DNA of 64,000 nt from Tolypothrix brevis GSE-NOS-MK-07-07A (GCA_019358985.1 JAHHIJ010000006.1:156355-220354), one strand, 5' to 3'; positions 1 to 8,432 are shown, numbered from the stretch's first letter. A program made the numbers and translations. The notes: generated by a model from the sequence alone, not told the origin.

Positions 1-16
1 CGCCTAATCAAGAAAG

Positions 17-283
17 TCAAGAGGAAGATTCGCAGCTAGAGTGATAATTAAGATTGATTCTACTGGGGTTTGAAGCTGGTATTTCTTGTGGACGTAATCC
101 AGGTTTGCCATCGTCTTTAGCTCCAATTCCCATTGCTGGTGCATAGAAAGCATCTACAGTTGAGCGATCGCTTGCCACAAATGCCAAATGAAAACCTGAC
201 GATGGCGGAATTTCGGTTAATTCCCCTCGATTACCAATCCAAAACATCGGGCATTCATTACCATAAGCTGCAACATAAGGCAA
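17..283 (-). pseudogene. VOC (glyoxalase/bleomycin-resistance-like) protein remnant
   Basis: The 88 codons match the central part of a VOC-fold protein: a PMFWIG strand, a GFHLAFVASDR strand, then DAFYAPAMGIGAKDDGKPGLRP. Family members are about 125-130 residues long. About 40 N-terminal residues are missing, and the usual ending after LRP (HPNYY...DPDGN) is replaced by unrelated residues. The reading frame begins two bases from the end of the MITE at 285-522, so that insertion or a linked deletion probably removed the 5' part. The specific substrate cannot be told. The family call is fairly safe; a functional product is unlikely. Confidence 0.6.
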
Positions 284-284
284 C

Positions 285-522
285 AGGACTTACGCAATCC
301 GATGTCGTAAGTAGCGGTAATTCATGAATTACCGCGACTGTATAACGCTCTTTTATTACTCTTGTCAGAGTAAATTTGAAACCCTATTTTCCCTTAGTCC
401 GCGTAGGCGGACTTTGTTCGTTTAGCCGCGACTTCCAGTCGTCAGGGCTTCATTAAATTATTCTTTCTCCAGAGTCATAGAAGAGGGATAATAGGCTTTT
501 CAATTATTTTTGCGTAAGTCCT
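285..522. mobile_element. 238-bp MITE with perfect 13-bp terminal inverted repeats
   Basis: The left end AGGACTTACGCAA (285-297) and right end TTGCGTAAGTCCT (510-522) are perfect inverted repeats. The interior has no plausible ORF and contains a GTCCGCGTAGGCGGAC palindrome near 398-414. The size, inverted ends and lack of a transposase fit a non-autonomous element. No clear target-site duplication is visible. It abuts the broken VOC gene. The parent transposon family cannot be assigned without a search. Confidence 0.7.
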
Positions 523-569
523 AGGCAAGTTAAATAAGCATTTAATAGCACTTATTAACCAGGCTAACT

Positions 570-1613
570 CTAGAATCCGAAGAAACTCTTCGCGACACCC
601 AGCCAACTAGATAATTGCATCAGGATGGGTTTGACATTCTCCCAAATGCTCTTAGTTGATGTCACAGTGTCGCCTGCGTTTTTCAATGTTTCCGCCATAC
701 GTTTGAGATTTCCAGCTGCAAACTGTTTATCAGGTTGTGTTGTCTGAACTTCTTCTTTAACTGTTTCCAAATATCGGAGTGACTTTTCTTTCATTCCTTG
801 TGGCAGTTCTTCTGTTGCTTGAAGCAATTGCTCAACCTGCGCTAGCATCTGAATCACTTCTTCTTGGGTTAGCTGTTTTTCATCAGACGCTACGACTTTA
901 GTTTGCATTGTTTGTTGGTTATAGTCGCCCTGCGCCGCCTGCATCCCACCAAACACTTGACCACCGCTAACACTTTGGGAAATTCCACCAAAGGTTTTAG
1001 GCTGTGAGTTTTTCTCTTCTTTTGCTTGTGTTTCTACAGGTAAGGAAAAAGCTTGAAACGGATTTACTTTAATTACTGGGGTTAGATGTTCTGGAATCCC
1101 ATCCAGTGCAATGGCATTACAACCCAATTTGTAGGCTTCTCCATAGGATTTACCAGCACCCAATGCATCATAAAACCCTTTCGCAAAATTTATCGCTGCC
1201 CTATCTCCTATCGCTTGGTTCATGCCCACCACATAATTAATATGTTGGTAAATTGCCTCCGCTTGTGTTTCGGAATAGCAAGCGTTTAAAAACACACATT
1301 CAATCTTTGTTTTGAACAGTTCAAATAACCCTCCTAAAGATTCTGTACTCACCAGTTGCATTTGCCCAGAGTTATTTTCTAGGGCTAAACCGTGACTTCC
1401 TTCCCCATGCCCAGAAAAGTGTACAATCGTCGGCTGGTAATCTAAAAGGGCGCGGCGTAAGTCGTCCACCCGTACAGCCCATTCGGTGAAAAGTTCAAAC
1501 TCATCTCGGCTTTTGGCTCGTTTCAGTGCAGCTTTAATTTCCCGCACTTCCTCATCCAGACGCAGCTTGTCTGTGTTCTTGGGATTGGCTGACAAAATTA
1601 AGATTTTTTTCAT
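570..1613 (-). CDS. CHAT-domain (caspase-like) protease with C-terminal helical domain
   Basis: Probable cysteine protease of the CHAT clan, a caspase relative used by bacteria as a regulated death or processing effector. The N-terminal half (numbering from the upstream TTG codon at 1637) has the His motif HFSGHGEG (His77) and the Cys motif VFLNACYS (Cys120), the expected dyad. A low-complexity linker with GGMQAAQGDYNQQT (about 230-243) leads to roughly 110 helical residues ending in a hydrophobic tail, probably an adaptor or association domain. I chose the ATG at 1613 (MKKILIL) because AAGGA lies 11 bases upstream; the longer form would start at TTG. It is the last gene of a same-strand group led by a STAND NTPase whose N-terminus carries a similar GMQAA motif. 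The substrate is unknown. Confidence 0.8.
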   Translation of the reverse strand: MKKILILSANPKNTDKLRLDEEVREIKAALKRAKSRDEFELFTEWAVRVDDLRRALLDYQPTIVHFSGHGEGSHGLALENNSGQMQLVSTESLGGLFELFKTKIECVFLNACYSETQAEAIYQHINYVVGMNQAIGDRAAINFAKGFYDALGAGKSYGEAYKLGCNAIALDGIPEHLTPVIKVNPFQAFSLPVETQAKEEKNSQPKTFGGISQSVSGGQVFGGMQAAQGDYNQQTMQTKVVASDEKQLTQEEVIQMLAQVEQLLQATEELPQGMKEKSLRYLETVKEEVQTTQPDKQFAAGNLKRMAETLKNAGDTVTSTKSIWENVKPILMQLSSWLGVAKSFFGF

Positions 1614-1729
1614 AATATTATTTGTCCTTAAATGCAATTTTTTGGAGCAATCCTAAATCATTCTGTAGGGCGGGCATTGCCCACCCTACTTAGTACACAA
1701 CTGAACTGTATTGCTGTATAAACTAGAAT

Positions 1730-2665
1730 TTATTTTGGAAAGTCAACTAATTGAATGAAGCCAGAAGAGGATTTAAATTGATATCTTTTACCTGGTTGCA
1801 ATGATTGGGGTGGAGTTTTTGGCTTGCAACCAACTGGACAAGTTGAATTAAACTGAATGCTTAAAGATCCAGCAGTGTATCTTTTTTCTTCTCCAGGGCG
1901 TAATGTATATATATTACCATTCAGTACGTACACCACATCACCAAACATCTGATTAGAAATGATTGTCGTGATTTCAGGGTTATTTGGTTCAACAATTGAG
2001 CGAAGAATTTTGTTGTTTGGACAAGTGTATTCAGTTTTGTTTCGGATATCAGCGCACACATTGAGATCAACAGCCGAGTTGAAACAAACAGAATTTTTAG
2101 TTACGGTAGCATCTCTGCGTCTAACATCAAGTTCTTTATCAATTACAGCTATGAATGAGCCGGAATCTATCACTGTCTTATTTTCTTTAATCTCGTACTG
2201 AAATTCATTTTCACTCTCCATAACAATGAAATTACTACCACGATGGCTTGTCCCAAAAATAATTTGGGTGCTTTCAGAAGATTTTCCCTTTTGGTATTCT
2301 CTGTCTGTGTATGGGTATGGATTGCTTTCCAAACCTCTAGTGACATTTTTAACAATTACACGTCTTTTAGGTGCTGGAGGAGTTTTACTGGAGGTAAACC
2401 AAGCTTTGATTGAGCGTGAGTCCTTTCCTGGACACTCACCTTCGTACTCAATTTCTTGAATAGAGCCTTTGTTTAACTCTTGACTTCCTTCAAACTCCCA
2501 CCCTATATCAGCAGAAGATTGCGGTTGTTGAGTCAATTGTGCTGTTGAAGATGCTAGAAAAAATGTCACAACTAGAGTGCAGCTAAAAGCTATGAGCAAC
2601 AAAAATCTAGTAGTTGGTAAGATGAAATGACGTAGTTTGTTCCAGAATCGATTGAACTTTTTCAT
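1730..2665 (-). CDS. Membrane-anchored exported protein of unknown function
   Basis: A 311-residue protein with a basic N-terminus and one hydrophobic segment (about residues 17-43), followed by a polar, Ser/Thr-rich extracytoplasmic region. The segment could be a signal peptide or an anchor. The C-terminal half is rich in short beta-type stretches (DVVYVLNGNIYTLRPGEE) and has several cysteines in pairs (TCPVGC, YTCPNN), suggesting disulfides outside the cytoplasm. No family is recognised. It lies 92 bp upstream of the CHAT reading frame and 147 bp downstream of the FecR-like protein, all on the same strand, so it probably belongs to that transcription unit as a sensing or surface component. 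This role is inferred from position only. Confidence 0.6.
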   Translation of the reverse strand: MKKFNRFWNKLRHFILPTTRFLLLIAFSCTLVVTFFLASSTAQLTQQPQSSADIGWEFEGSQELNKGSIQEIEYEGECPGKDSRSIKAWFTSSKTPPAPKRRVIVKNVTRGLESNPYPYTDREYQKGKSSESTQIIFGTSHRGSNFIVMESENEFQYEIKENKTVIDSGSFIAVIDKELDVRRRDATVTKNSVCFNSAVDLNVCADIRNKTEYTCPNNKILRSIVEPNNPEITTIISNQMFGDVVYVLNGNIYTLRPGEEKRYTAGSLSIQFNSTCPVGCKPKTPPQSLQPGKRYQFKSSSGFIQLVDFPK

Positions 2666-2812
2666 AGGAAAATGTGACTTGGATTGAATAATTTACGTTG
2701 TAGTAATAATGCACCCTAAAAGTTGGCAGTTTTCAGACTACTGGGAGAAAAAGCATTGACTACTAAGCCTCTACTAAAGAACTTAGAAGTGAGCTAAGAA
2801 ATAGCTATCGTA

Positions 2813-4057
2813 TTATGGTATGGGTGGTATAGTTGGCTGTGTAGTTGGTTGTGTAGTTGGACGTGTAGTCGGGCGTGTAGTTGGGCGTGTAGTCGGGCGT
2901 GTAGTTGGCTGTGTAGTTGGGCGTGTAGTCGGGCGTGTAGTTGGACGTGTAGTCGGGCGTGTAGTTGGCTGTGTAGTTGGACGTGTAGTCGGGCGTGTAG
3001 TTGGCTGTGTAGTCGGACGTGTAGTAGGGCGTGTAGTAGGACGTGTAGTAGGACGTGTAGTAGGTTCAGGAACGCTTGGAATAGGAGTACCAGACTCAGG
3101 TGGGCGTGATTTCTGACTTTCCACAGCTTTTTGGAAATCTTGAATGTCAGAACGGATATTTTCAGACCAGTTATTAGAGTCTAAAAAGATTTGCACAGGT
3201 CTTGAGTCGTAGACCTCTTTTGGTATGGTGGTTGTATCCCCTCTCCTACCATCACCAGCATCGGCGTATCTGATACCTGCTCTGACTGTTGTTGTACCGA
3301 TGGTGACGGAACCAGTAAGTACATCAACCACGGTCTTATCGGCATCCTGATGAATGTAAATCAAGGTCAAATTTCCTCGGGGTACAACAGTGAGTTGATC
3401 CGCATCGGCTTGAGCAATCAAGGTATCTTTAGAATCTTTACCTTGTTTTGATTTCTGAGCTATGTTGGCGTTGCTGATGCTAGCTCGCTGTCTGCTCTTC
3501 ATTACAACTATACGGTCACATTCTTTTACACTCTTCTTACGGTTGTGAACCCCCCACAACCCGCCACCACTATGTTGGCAGGGGAAAATGTATTGGCTGT
3601 CGTTCGTATCAGGACCAACTTGCACTAGAGGATTAAGAAGCGAGCTTCCTACTTTAAATTGAAGGTGAACCCAGTGTTCATCTCCACCACTGGTACGTGG
3701 AACCTCAATAATATTTTGGGTTTCTAATTCATCCGCAGGACGAATTTTAGTTGATTGACCTGTTGTTGTGAACCGCCTGCTGATAAATCCCTTCAGAAAG
3801 TCTACTCTTGCACTTGTTGGTTTTCCCGACTTTTCACTAATAATATTTTGGGTTTCTAATTTCTCCTGCGGATGAATTTTAGTTGATTGACCTGTTGTTA
3901 TGAGCCGCCTGCTGATAAATCCCTTCAAAAAGTCTACTCTTGCACTTGTTGATTCTCCCGACTTTTCGCTTTTGCTGCTTTGGATAGAAAATATGAGAAA
4001 AAATAGAGGAATTAAGATGCCTATTGAAGCTAATAGAAAACGGTATCTAGTTTTCAT
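2813..4057 (-). CDS. Membrane-anchored FecR-like protein with PTTR/PTTQ repeat tail
   Basis: A 414-residue protein. Residues about 7-26 form one membrane or signal segment. A unit of about 44 residues, ARVDFLKGFISRR...TGQSTKI...LETQNII, follows twice in tandem. The central region (about 130-330) resembles FecR-type sensory domains: a CDRIVVMKSRQRA-like strand, then LTVVPRGNLTLIYIHQ and VDVLTGSVTIGTTTVRAG. The C-terminus is about 80 residues of PTTRPTTRPTTQ, a probable wall-spanning or glycosylated stalk. The gene starts 14 bp after the STAND gene stop, indicating co-transcription. The FecR match is by pattern only; FecR domains sense envelope signals in other systems. Confidence 0.6.
   Translation of the reverse strand: MKTRYRFLLASIGILIPLFFLIFSIQSSKSEKSGESTSARVDFLKGFISRRLITTGQSTKIHPQEKLETQNIISEKSGKPTSARVDFLKGFISRRFTTTGQSTKIRPADELETQNIIEVPRTSGGDEHWVHLQFKVGSSLLNPLVQVGPDTNDSQYIFPCQHSGGGLWGVHNRKKSVKECDRIVVMKSRQRASISNANIAQKSKQGKDSKDTLIAQADADQLTVVPRGNLTLIYIHQDADKTVVDVLTGSVTIGTTTVRAGIRYADAGDGRRGDTTTIPKEVYDSRPVQIFLDSNNWSENIRSDIQDFQKAVESQKSRPPESGTPIPSVPEPTTRPTTRPTTRPTTRPTTQPTTRPTTRPTTQPTTRPTTRPTTRPTTRPTTQPTTRPTTRPTTRPTTRPTTQPTTQPTIPPIP
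2820..3065. repeat. 12-bp tandem repeat encoding PTTR/PTTQ
   Basis: About 20 copies of a 12-bp unit (plus-strand consensus GTAGTTGGNCGT) run without a frame break inside the C-terminus of the minus-strand gene. Each unit encodes Pro-Thr-Thr-Arg or Pro-Thr-Thr-Gln on the minus strand. Copy number is likely to vary by slippage. Long plus-strand frames here (Val-Val-Gly-Arg) are by-products. Confidence 0.9.
3721..3972. repeat. Tandem duplication of about 132 bp inside the FecR-like gene
   Basis: The sequence starting TTTCTAATTC at 3721 recurs at 3853 with few mismatches and runs to about 3972. The period of 132 bp equals 44 codons, so the duplication keeps frame and gives two near-identical juxtamembrane segments. 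The high identity suggests a recent event. Confidence 0.8.
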
Positions 4058-4071
4058 AGGTTTTGCAGTTG

Positions 4072-6519
4072 CTATTGTAAGTTGCTCATAGATACAATTT
4101 TTTGGTTTGAAGTTTCCGGAGAGGGTACTTTACAATACTTAAATCGCTCAACAACAAATTCTGCGGGAAAATCAAAAATTGACTTTGTGAGTGTACTGGC
4201 ATTAATGTCAAGTACATTACAATCAGTGTCTTCATATTCAGATTCAGAACCATACCAACCGCAGCGTTGTTCCGTAGCTTCACGCCACAATCTTTCAATC
4301 TCTTTCAAAATTTCACAGGGAAGTTGGTTAGCTTCCTGTTTATCCTGGATAAAACCATCATTATTAAGGTCTGCTCCGGCTCCATCACCTCTCATCAAGA
4401 TATTATATGTTGTTCGTAATGCACCTTCTGTATACTGATTTTCAAAATCTATTTTTTCAGTATTACCTAAAACTTTTCCAATATTAGGATTGGGTTTTTT
4501 AAGATATTTATGAAGTTGAGGTATTCGGTATTTCAAAATTAGTTTTGCAAGAGAAGCTTCAGCTTCTTGCAAAATACCGTCGATTTTTTGCGAGACTTGT
4601 GGAAGTTTCTCACCATTTTTTAGAGAGGTTGAAAACTGTTGAGGATGTTTTTTGATTTGCTGTTGCAGCCTACCTGCCGCTCTCAAAATCTGGCGGTAAT
4701 AAGCAAATGACTTATCAATGTCACTTTGATGATTCTGGTAGTATACGATCGCTTGCTCAATATCAGCTGTGTTTCCAAGATGGTCTACTTGATTTTTGTA
4801 GTCACGAGCTTGCTGTAAAAGCCTGGGCAAAGCATTGAGAATTTCTGTTGTATCTGTATCTAAAAAAACAGCCTCAACAGTTTTTTGTGCTTGCTGTTGT
4901 TGTATTGCAAACAGTAGGGTAGAAATAGCGATAATTGCAGGGAAGGCGATCGCAACTGCAATTCTCCGTCTTTGCACGCGATCGCGCAATCCAACACTAG
5001 CATCAATAAATTGATTCGCAGCAGGACTAAACCCACCCAACACTTGATTAAACGTGGAGTCCTTTCGCATCTCTAAAACCTGCTCCAACTTGGAACCAGC
5101 CCACAGTTCATCCTCTGCTTTCCTTGCTTGCCAGTGTGCTACATCCTCATTGAGTCTGTTACGTAGGGCGATGCTGTTACGATTTTCCCTAATCCAGATA
5201 TTTAAGCTAGTCCAAGAAGTCAGCAATGTTTCATGAGTAATTTCCACTGTAGATTCTTGAGATGTTAGCTGGCGGTTGCTAACCAATAAATTCTCATTAA
5301 TCAAGTTCACCAACACTGTGCGCTCAAGTTCATTGGTAAACTCAGACATTGATGCTCTTCTGCGAACTGGCTTCCATTCAGTACCAGATTCAGAATTCTT
5401 GCCTATGTCAACCAGTTTCAGAAAGATTTTCTGAGTAGCTAACTTTTCCGGTTCTGGTAACGCCCCATAAATGCTATCCACTCGTTGTTGCAGCGCACCC
5501 CTGACACCACCTAGCTGGCGGTAGGTACTAATATTTAACGTGCGGTCTTGAATACTCCCATTTTTGACTTCTGTTTTCCAGAGTAAATCCAACGTGTACT
5601 GTAATAATGGTAGATAGCCTGCCTGTCCTTGAATATCCTTGATAATTTCCTCTACCAGTCCAGTTTCAAACACTACACCATGATGCGCCGCAGGTTGTTC
5701 AATTGCTAACCGCAACTCATCGGATGGTTGCATTTCTGCAATCAACGGACGATGTTTATCCGTAGCTTTTACTAGCTGGGGATAGGGGCTTAATCTATCA
5801 AGAAAATCAGCCCGCATTGTCGCCATAATTTTGACAGAACGATTCTTGGTGTTATTCAATTTCACCAAGCTGGCGATAAACTGGTCGCGCTTTTGGGGCT
5901 GACTGGTGGTGAATAACTCCTCAAACTGGTCAATTAAGATGAACCAATAATCATCAGGCTGCTTTAACCTTGTTACTACCTGAGTAAGGGTGTCAGCTTT
6001 AGCTTCACGGACAATTTCGGCATCCGCTTGATTGTATTTACTAGACAATGCAGTATAAAAAGATTCAAATGGATCGCGGTCTGGTTTAAGTATCAACTTA
6101 ACTAACTGTGACCCCTCTTTTTGTAGCAGCCAAGGAATTAACCCTGCACGCACAACTGATGATTTACCACTACCACTAGCTCCTAATAGCAAAATCAGAT
6201 TGGTCTGTTCTAATTCATTGACCAAACCTGTGAGAAATTGGTCACGCCCAAAAAATAGGTCTTTGTCTTCTAGCTCGAATTTCTTTAAACCTTTGTAGGG
6301 TGAGGTCTGTAGAAATTGACGAGTTTTAATCTCCGCAACAGATATTTGTAGAATCTCTGTCTTATTAAATGTGACAACGTTGCTGTCACCCTGAATCTGG
6401 ATATTACCATCACCGATCGCTGCTTGCATTCCATCCATTGCCGAGTTATCAGCCTGCTGCGAAATACTAGGCTGATATGAGGATGATGGATTCTCTTCTG
6501 GGTTCAAAGGCTGATTCAT
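4072..6519 (-). CDS. STAND-class NTPase (nSTAND1-like) with transmembrane segment
   Basis: An 815-residue signal-transduction ATPase. A short N-terminal region carries GMQAAIGDGNIQIQGDSN (about 30-47). The NTPase follows: FFGRDQF, Walker A GASGSGKSS (about 113-121) and Walker B WFILIDQFEELF (about 192-203), then the helical/winged-helix region (ETLLTSW). A hydrophobic segment, AVAIAFPAIIAISTLLFAI, lies near residues 520-538. The C-terminal 270 residues are helical with no WD40 or TPR repeats and contain DLNNDGFIQD, an EF-hand-like loop. STAND proteins act as switchable scaffolds in defence and death pathways; here the likely output is the CHAT protease encoded downstream. The start at 6519 has no clear ribosome-binding site. 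Confidence 0.85.
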   Translation of the reverse strand: MNQPLNPEENPSSSYQPSISQQADNSAMDGMQAAIGDGNIQIQGDSNVVTFNKTEILQISVAEIKTRQFLQTSPYKGLKKFELEDKDLFFGRDQFLTGLVNELEQTNLILLLGASGSGKSSVVRAGLIPWLLQKEGSQLVKLILKPDRDPFESFYTALSSKYNQADAEIVREAKADTLTQVVTRLKQPDDYWFILIDQFEELFTTSQPQKRDQFIASLVKLNNTKNRSVKIMATMRADFLDRLSPYPQLVKATDKHRPLIAEMQPSDELRLAIEQPAAHHGVVFETGLVEEIIKDIQGQAGYLPLLQYTLDLLWKTEVKNGSIQDRTLNISTYRQLGGVRGALQQRVDSIYGALPEPEKLATQKIFLKLVDIGKNSESGTEWKPVRRRASMSEFTNELERTVLVNLINENLLVSNRQLTSQESTVEITHETLLTSWTSLNIWIRENRNSIALRNRLNEDVAHWQARKAEDELWAGSKLEQVLEMRKDSTFNQVLGGFSPAANQFIDASVGLRDRVQRRRIAVAIAFPAIIAISTLLFAIQQQQAQKTVEAVFLDTDTTEILNALPRLLQQARDYKNQVDHLGNTADIEQAIVYYQNHQSDIDKSFAYYRQILRAAGRLQQQIKKHPQQFSTSLKNGEKLPQVSQKIDGILQEAEASLAKLILKYRIPQLHKYLKKPNPNIGKVLGNTEKIDFENQYTEGALRTTYNILMRGDGAGADLNNDGFIQDKQEANQLPCEILKEIERLWREATEQRCGWYGSESEYEDTDCNVLDINASTLTKSIFDFPAEFVVERFKYCKVPSPETSNQKIVSMSNLQ

Positions 6520-6623
6520 AGGCTAGTCATACTAAAAACTGAGTAAATTTTTAGATTCACTTAGTCAGACGCTAGAGAAAATGTCACTAATTGCTCAGTA
6601 GTTACAAGTTATTAACACACCAG

Positions 6624-6725
6624 CTACTCTTCACTTTCCAGAAATGCTGGTCGCTTGACATAAATATTTTTCATGTGCTTTTTCACGGTGTTGGCGCTAA
6701 TATAAAGCTTACCAGCAATTTATTT
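6624..6725 (-). pseudogene. LuxR/NarL-type HTH regulator remnant
   Basis: Translating the minus strand from 6719 gives IAGKLYISANTVKKHMKNIY, then VKRPAFLESEE and a stop at 6624-6626. This matches the recognition half of a LuxR-type HTH (normally preceded by LTNKEIA). An in-frame TAA just before IAG and lack of the upstream receiver part show the gene is broken, probably by a one-base deletion. It lies about 105 bp upstream of the STAND gene on the same strand and may be a decayed response-regulator gene. Confidence 0.6.
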
Positions 6726-6726
6726 G

Positions 6727-7110
6727 TAACTATAATTAGTTTGGTAAAGACATCAAACTTCGGTTTATCTTGTGTCAGGCTGTATTGTTTTGCATCTGCG
6801 ATCGCAGTCCTTTTCATAAAACTCATATCGATTTTTTAATTAGCCAATTTTACTTTTAAAAAATAATATTTATCAAGTAAGAACAAGTTTACAACTGAGT
6901 ACGTAGAGTACACAGACAAAGAGACAAGAAAGAGTTTCACGCTCTTATTTAGGGTTGCTATAGCAGTTCTTGCCGACTCAAAATAAACTCAAAATCACCT
7001 GATCGGGTGATGAAGCGTAATCCCTTTCATATTAAAGTCTCTTGGTTTGTAGTGAGCGCTGAAACGCTTCAGCGCTTACTACATTAGAGAGTACTTATTT
7101 TAGCAAACCT
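6727..7110. other. Intergenic region between the STAND cassette and the GT4 gene
   Basis: No credible coding frame is seen apart from possible extra debris of the LuxR-type gene near 6780. An inverted repeat GTAGTGAGCGCTGAA / TTCAGCGCTTACTAC (7049-7063 and 7068-7082) sits 29 bp before the next start codon and could be a hairpin or dispersed repeat. Promoters for both divergent units probably lie here, but none can be fixed by eye. Confidence 0.4.
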
Positions 7111-8199
7111 ATGAAATTACTTTTCGTTTCCACTTCCGTTGGATCTCTTGGCTCTGGACTGGGCGGTGGTGTGGAATTAACCCTGTATAATATAGCTCAA
7201 CAAATGATCCAGCGGGGTCATGAAGTGCAAATCGTCGCTCCCGCAGGTTCCACATGGGATAATCTACCTTTAGTGCAGATTCCTGGTAATTTACAGATTA
7301 TTGCCCAAAAGCAAGAACGTACAGACCCGGCTATGATGCCAGAAAATTCTGTTTTGGCAAATATGTGGGATTATGCTCGTCAGGTTCAAGCTAATTATGA
7401 CTTGATTGTAAATTTTGCTTACGATTGGTTGCCATTTTACCTGACACCTTTTTTCACTCGTCCCATCGCCCACTTAGTCAGTATGGGTTCACTCAATAAC
7501 GCCCTAGACAAGATTATAAAACAAGTTGCCGAACATTTTCCTCTGACAATTGGTTTTCATACCCAAGTACAAGCTGCCACATTTGCCCTTGAGAAGCCGT
7601 ATTCTTGTTTGAGCAATGGAATTGATTTATCACTTTATCAGTTTTGCGATCGCCCAAAACAACAATTAGCCTGGTTAGGTCGCATTGCCCCGGAAAAAGG
7701 TTTAGCAGATGCGATCGCAGTCGCGCAAATTACCCAAATCCCCTTAAAAATTATGGGTAAAATTCAAGATGAATTATACTGGCAGCAGATTTGCGAAAAG
7801 TACCCAAATGATCTGTTTGAATATCTGGGATTTTTACCAACAAATGAAATGCAGCAGGTATTAGGTGAGTGTCGGGCATTATTAATGACACCTCATTGGG
7901 TAGAAGCTTTCGGTAATGTCGTAATTGAAAGTTTAGCTTGTGGAGTGCCTGTAATATCCTACCGTCGTGGTGGACCTGGGGAAATTATCCAAGATGGCAA
8001 AACTGGCTTTTTGGTAGAACCGGATAGCATTTCTGAATTAGTAAATGCTACCCAGCGTCTTGATGAAATTGACCGTCAAAATTGTCGCGCTGACGCAGAA
8101 GCTGAATTTTCTTTAGAAGCTTTAGGTTCACGCTTTGAAAAATGGTTTCAAGAGATTTTAGATAATAAACATCTCCGAAAATTAAATATGCGTTACTAA
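7111..8199 (+). CDS. Glycosyltransferase family 4 (GT-B)
   Basis: A 362-residue GT4-type glycosyltransferase. The N-terminus GSGLGGGVELTLYNIAQQMIQRGHEV is the usual glycine-rich acceptor loop and first Rossmann helix. The donor half begins near QQLAWLGRIAPEKGL (about residue 190), and the EX7E motif is in EAFGNVVIESLACGVPV. It transfers a sugar from an activated donor; donor and acceptor are unknown. No glycan genes flank it, so it may act alone in surface-glycan or glycolipid synthesis. The stop codon (8197-8199) is the first triplet of a 17-bp tandem repeat array. Confidence 0.85.
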   Translation: MKLLFVSTSVGSLGSGLGGGVELTLYNIAQQMIQRGHEVQIVAPAGSTWDNLPLVQIPGNLQIIAQKQERTDPAMMPENSVLANMWDYARQVQANYDLIVNFAYDWLPFYLTPFFTRPIAHLVSMGSLNNALDKIIKQVAEHFPLTIGFHTQVQAATFALEKPYSCLSNGIDLSLYQFCDRPKQQLAWLGRIAPEKGLADAIAVAQITQIPLKIMGKIQDELYWQQICEKYPNDLFEYLGFLPTNEMQQVLGECRALLMTPHWVEAFGNVVIESLACGVPVISYRRGGPGEIIQDGKTGFLVEPDSISELVNATQRLDEIDRQNCRADAEAEFSLEALGSRFEKWFQEILDNKHLRKLNMRY

Positions 8200-8275
8200 A
8201 GACGTAGCAGTGCTAAAGACGTAGCAGTGCTAAAGACGTAGCAGTGCTAAAGACGTAGCAGTGCTACGTCTCTAC
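8197..8275. repeat. 17-bp tandem repeats of the GACGTAGCAGTGC family
   Basis: The unit TAAAGACGTAGCAGTGC is repeated four times (8197, 8214, 8231, 8248); the last copy completes the full palindrome ending TACGTCTCTAC. The array begins on the stop codon of the glycosyltransferase gene. Confidence 0.9.
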
Positions 8276-8277
8276 AT

Positions 8278-8369
8278 TAGACATCTGTTGGAAAAGAGGT
8301 AAAGACGTAGCACTGCTACGTCTCTACAAGGGTTTGGGGCAACGCATAATTAATTTCTGGAGATGTCTA
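8278..8369. mobile_element. 92-bp MITE with TAGACATC ends (copy 1)
   Basis: Bounded by TAGACATC (8278) and GGAGATGTCTA (ending 8369), which are inverted, with a central GACGTAGCACTGCTACGTC hairpin. Similar elements occur at 14203-14296 and 47042-47133, and partial ones near 43760, 44400 and 50768. No coding capacity. Confidence 0.65.
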
Positions 8370-8432
8370 TTGATTTTCGCAAATGTCTAATTGGGAAAAA
8401 GTTGTTTATTGTTGACAAATAGATAATTATTA

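Noticed and set aside
2820..3116. Plus-strand frame of Val-Val-Gly-Arg repeats, 98 codons
   Set aside because: It is the antisense of the PTTR/PTTQ repeat tract; the minus-strand gene has an anchor and domain structure.
6591..6839. Plus-strand 82-codon frame
   Set aside because: It has no protein-like features and overlaps the minus-strand LuxR-type HTH remnant, which matches a known fold.
8197..8330. Possible CRISPR array
   Set aside because: Units are directly adjacent 17-bp tandem repeats with no unique spacers, and the last is palindromic.
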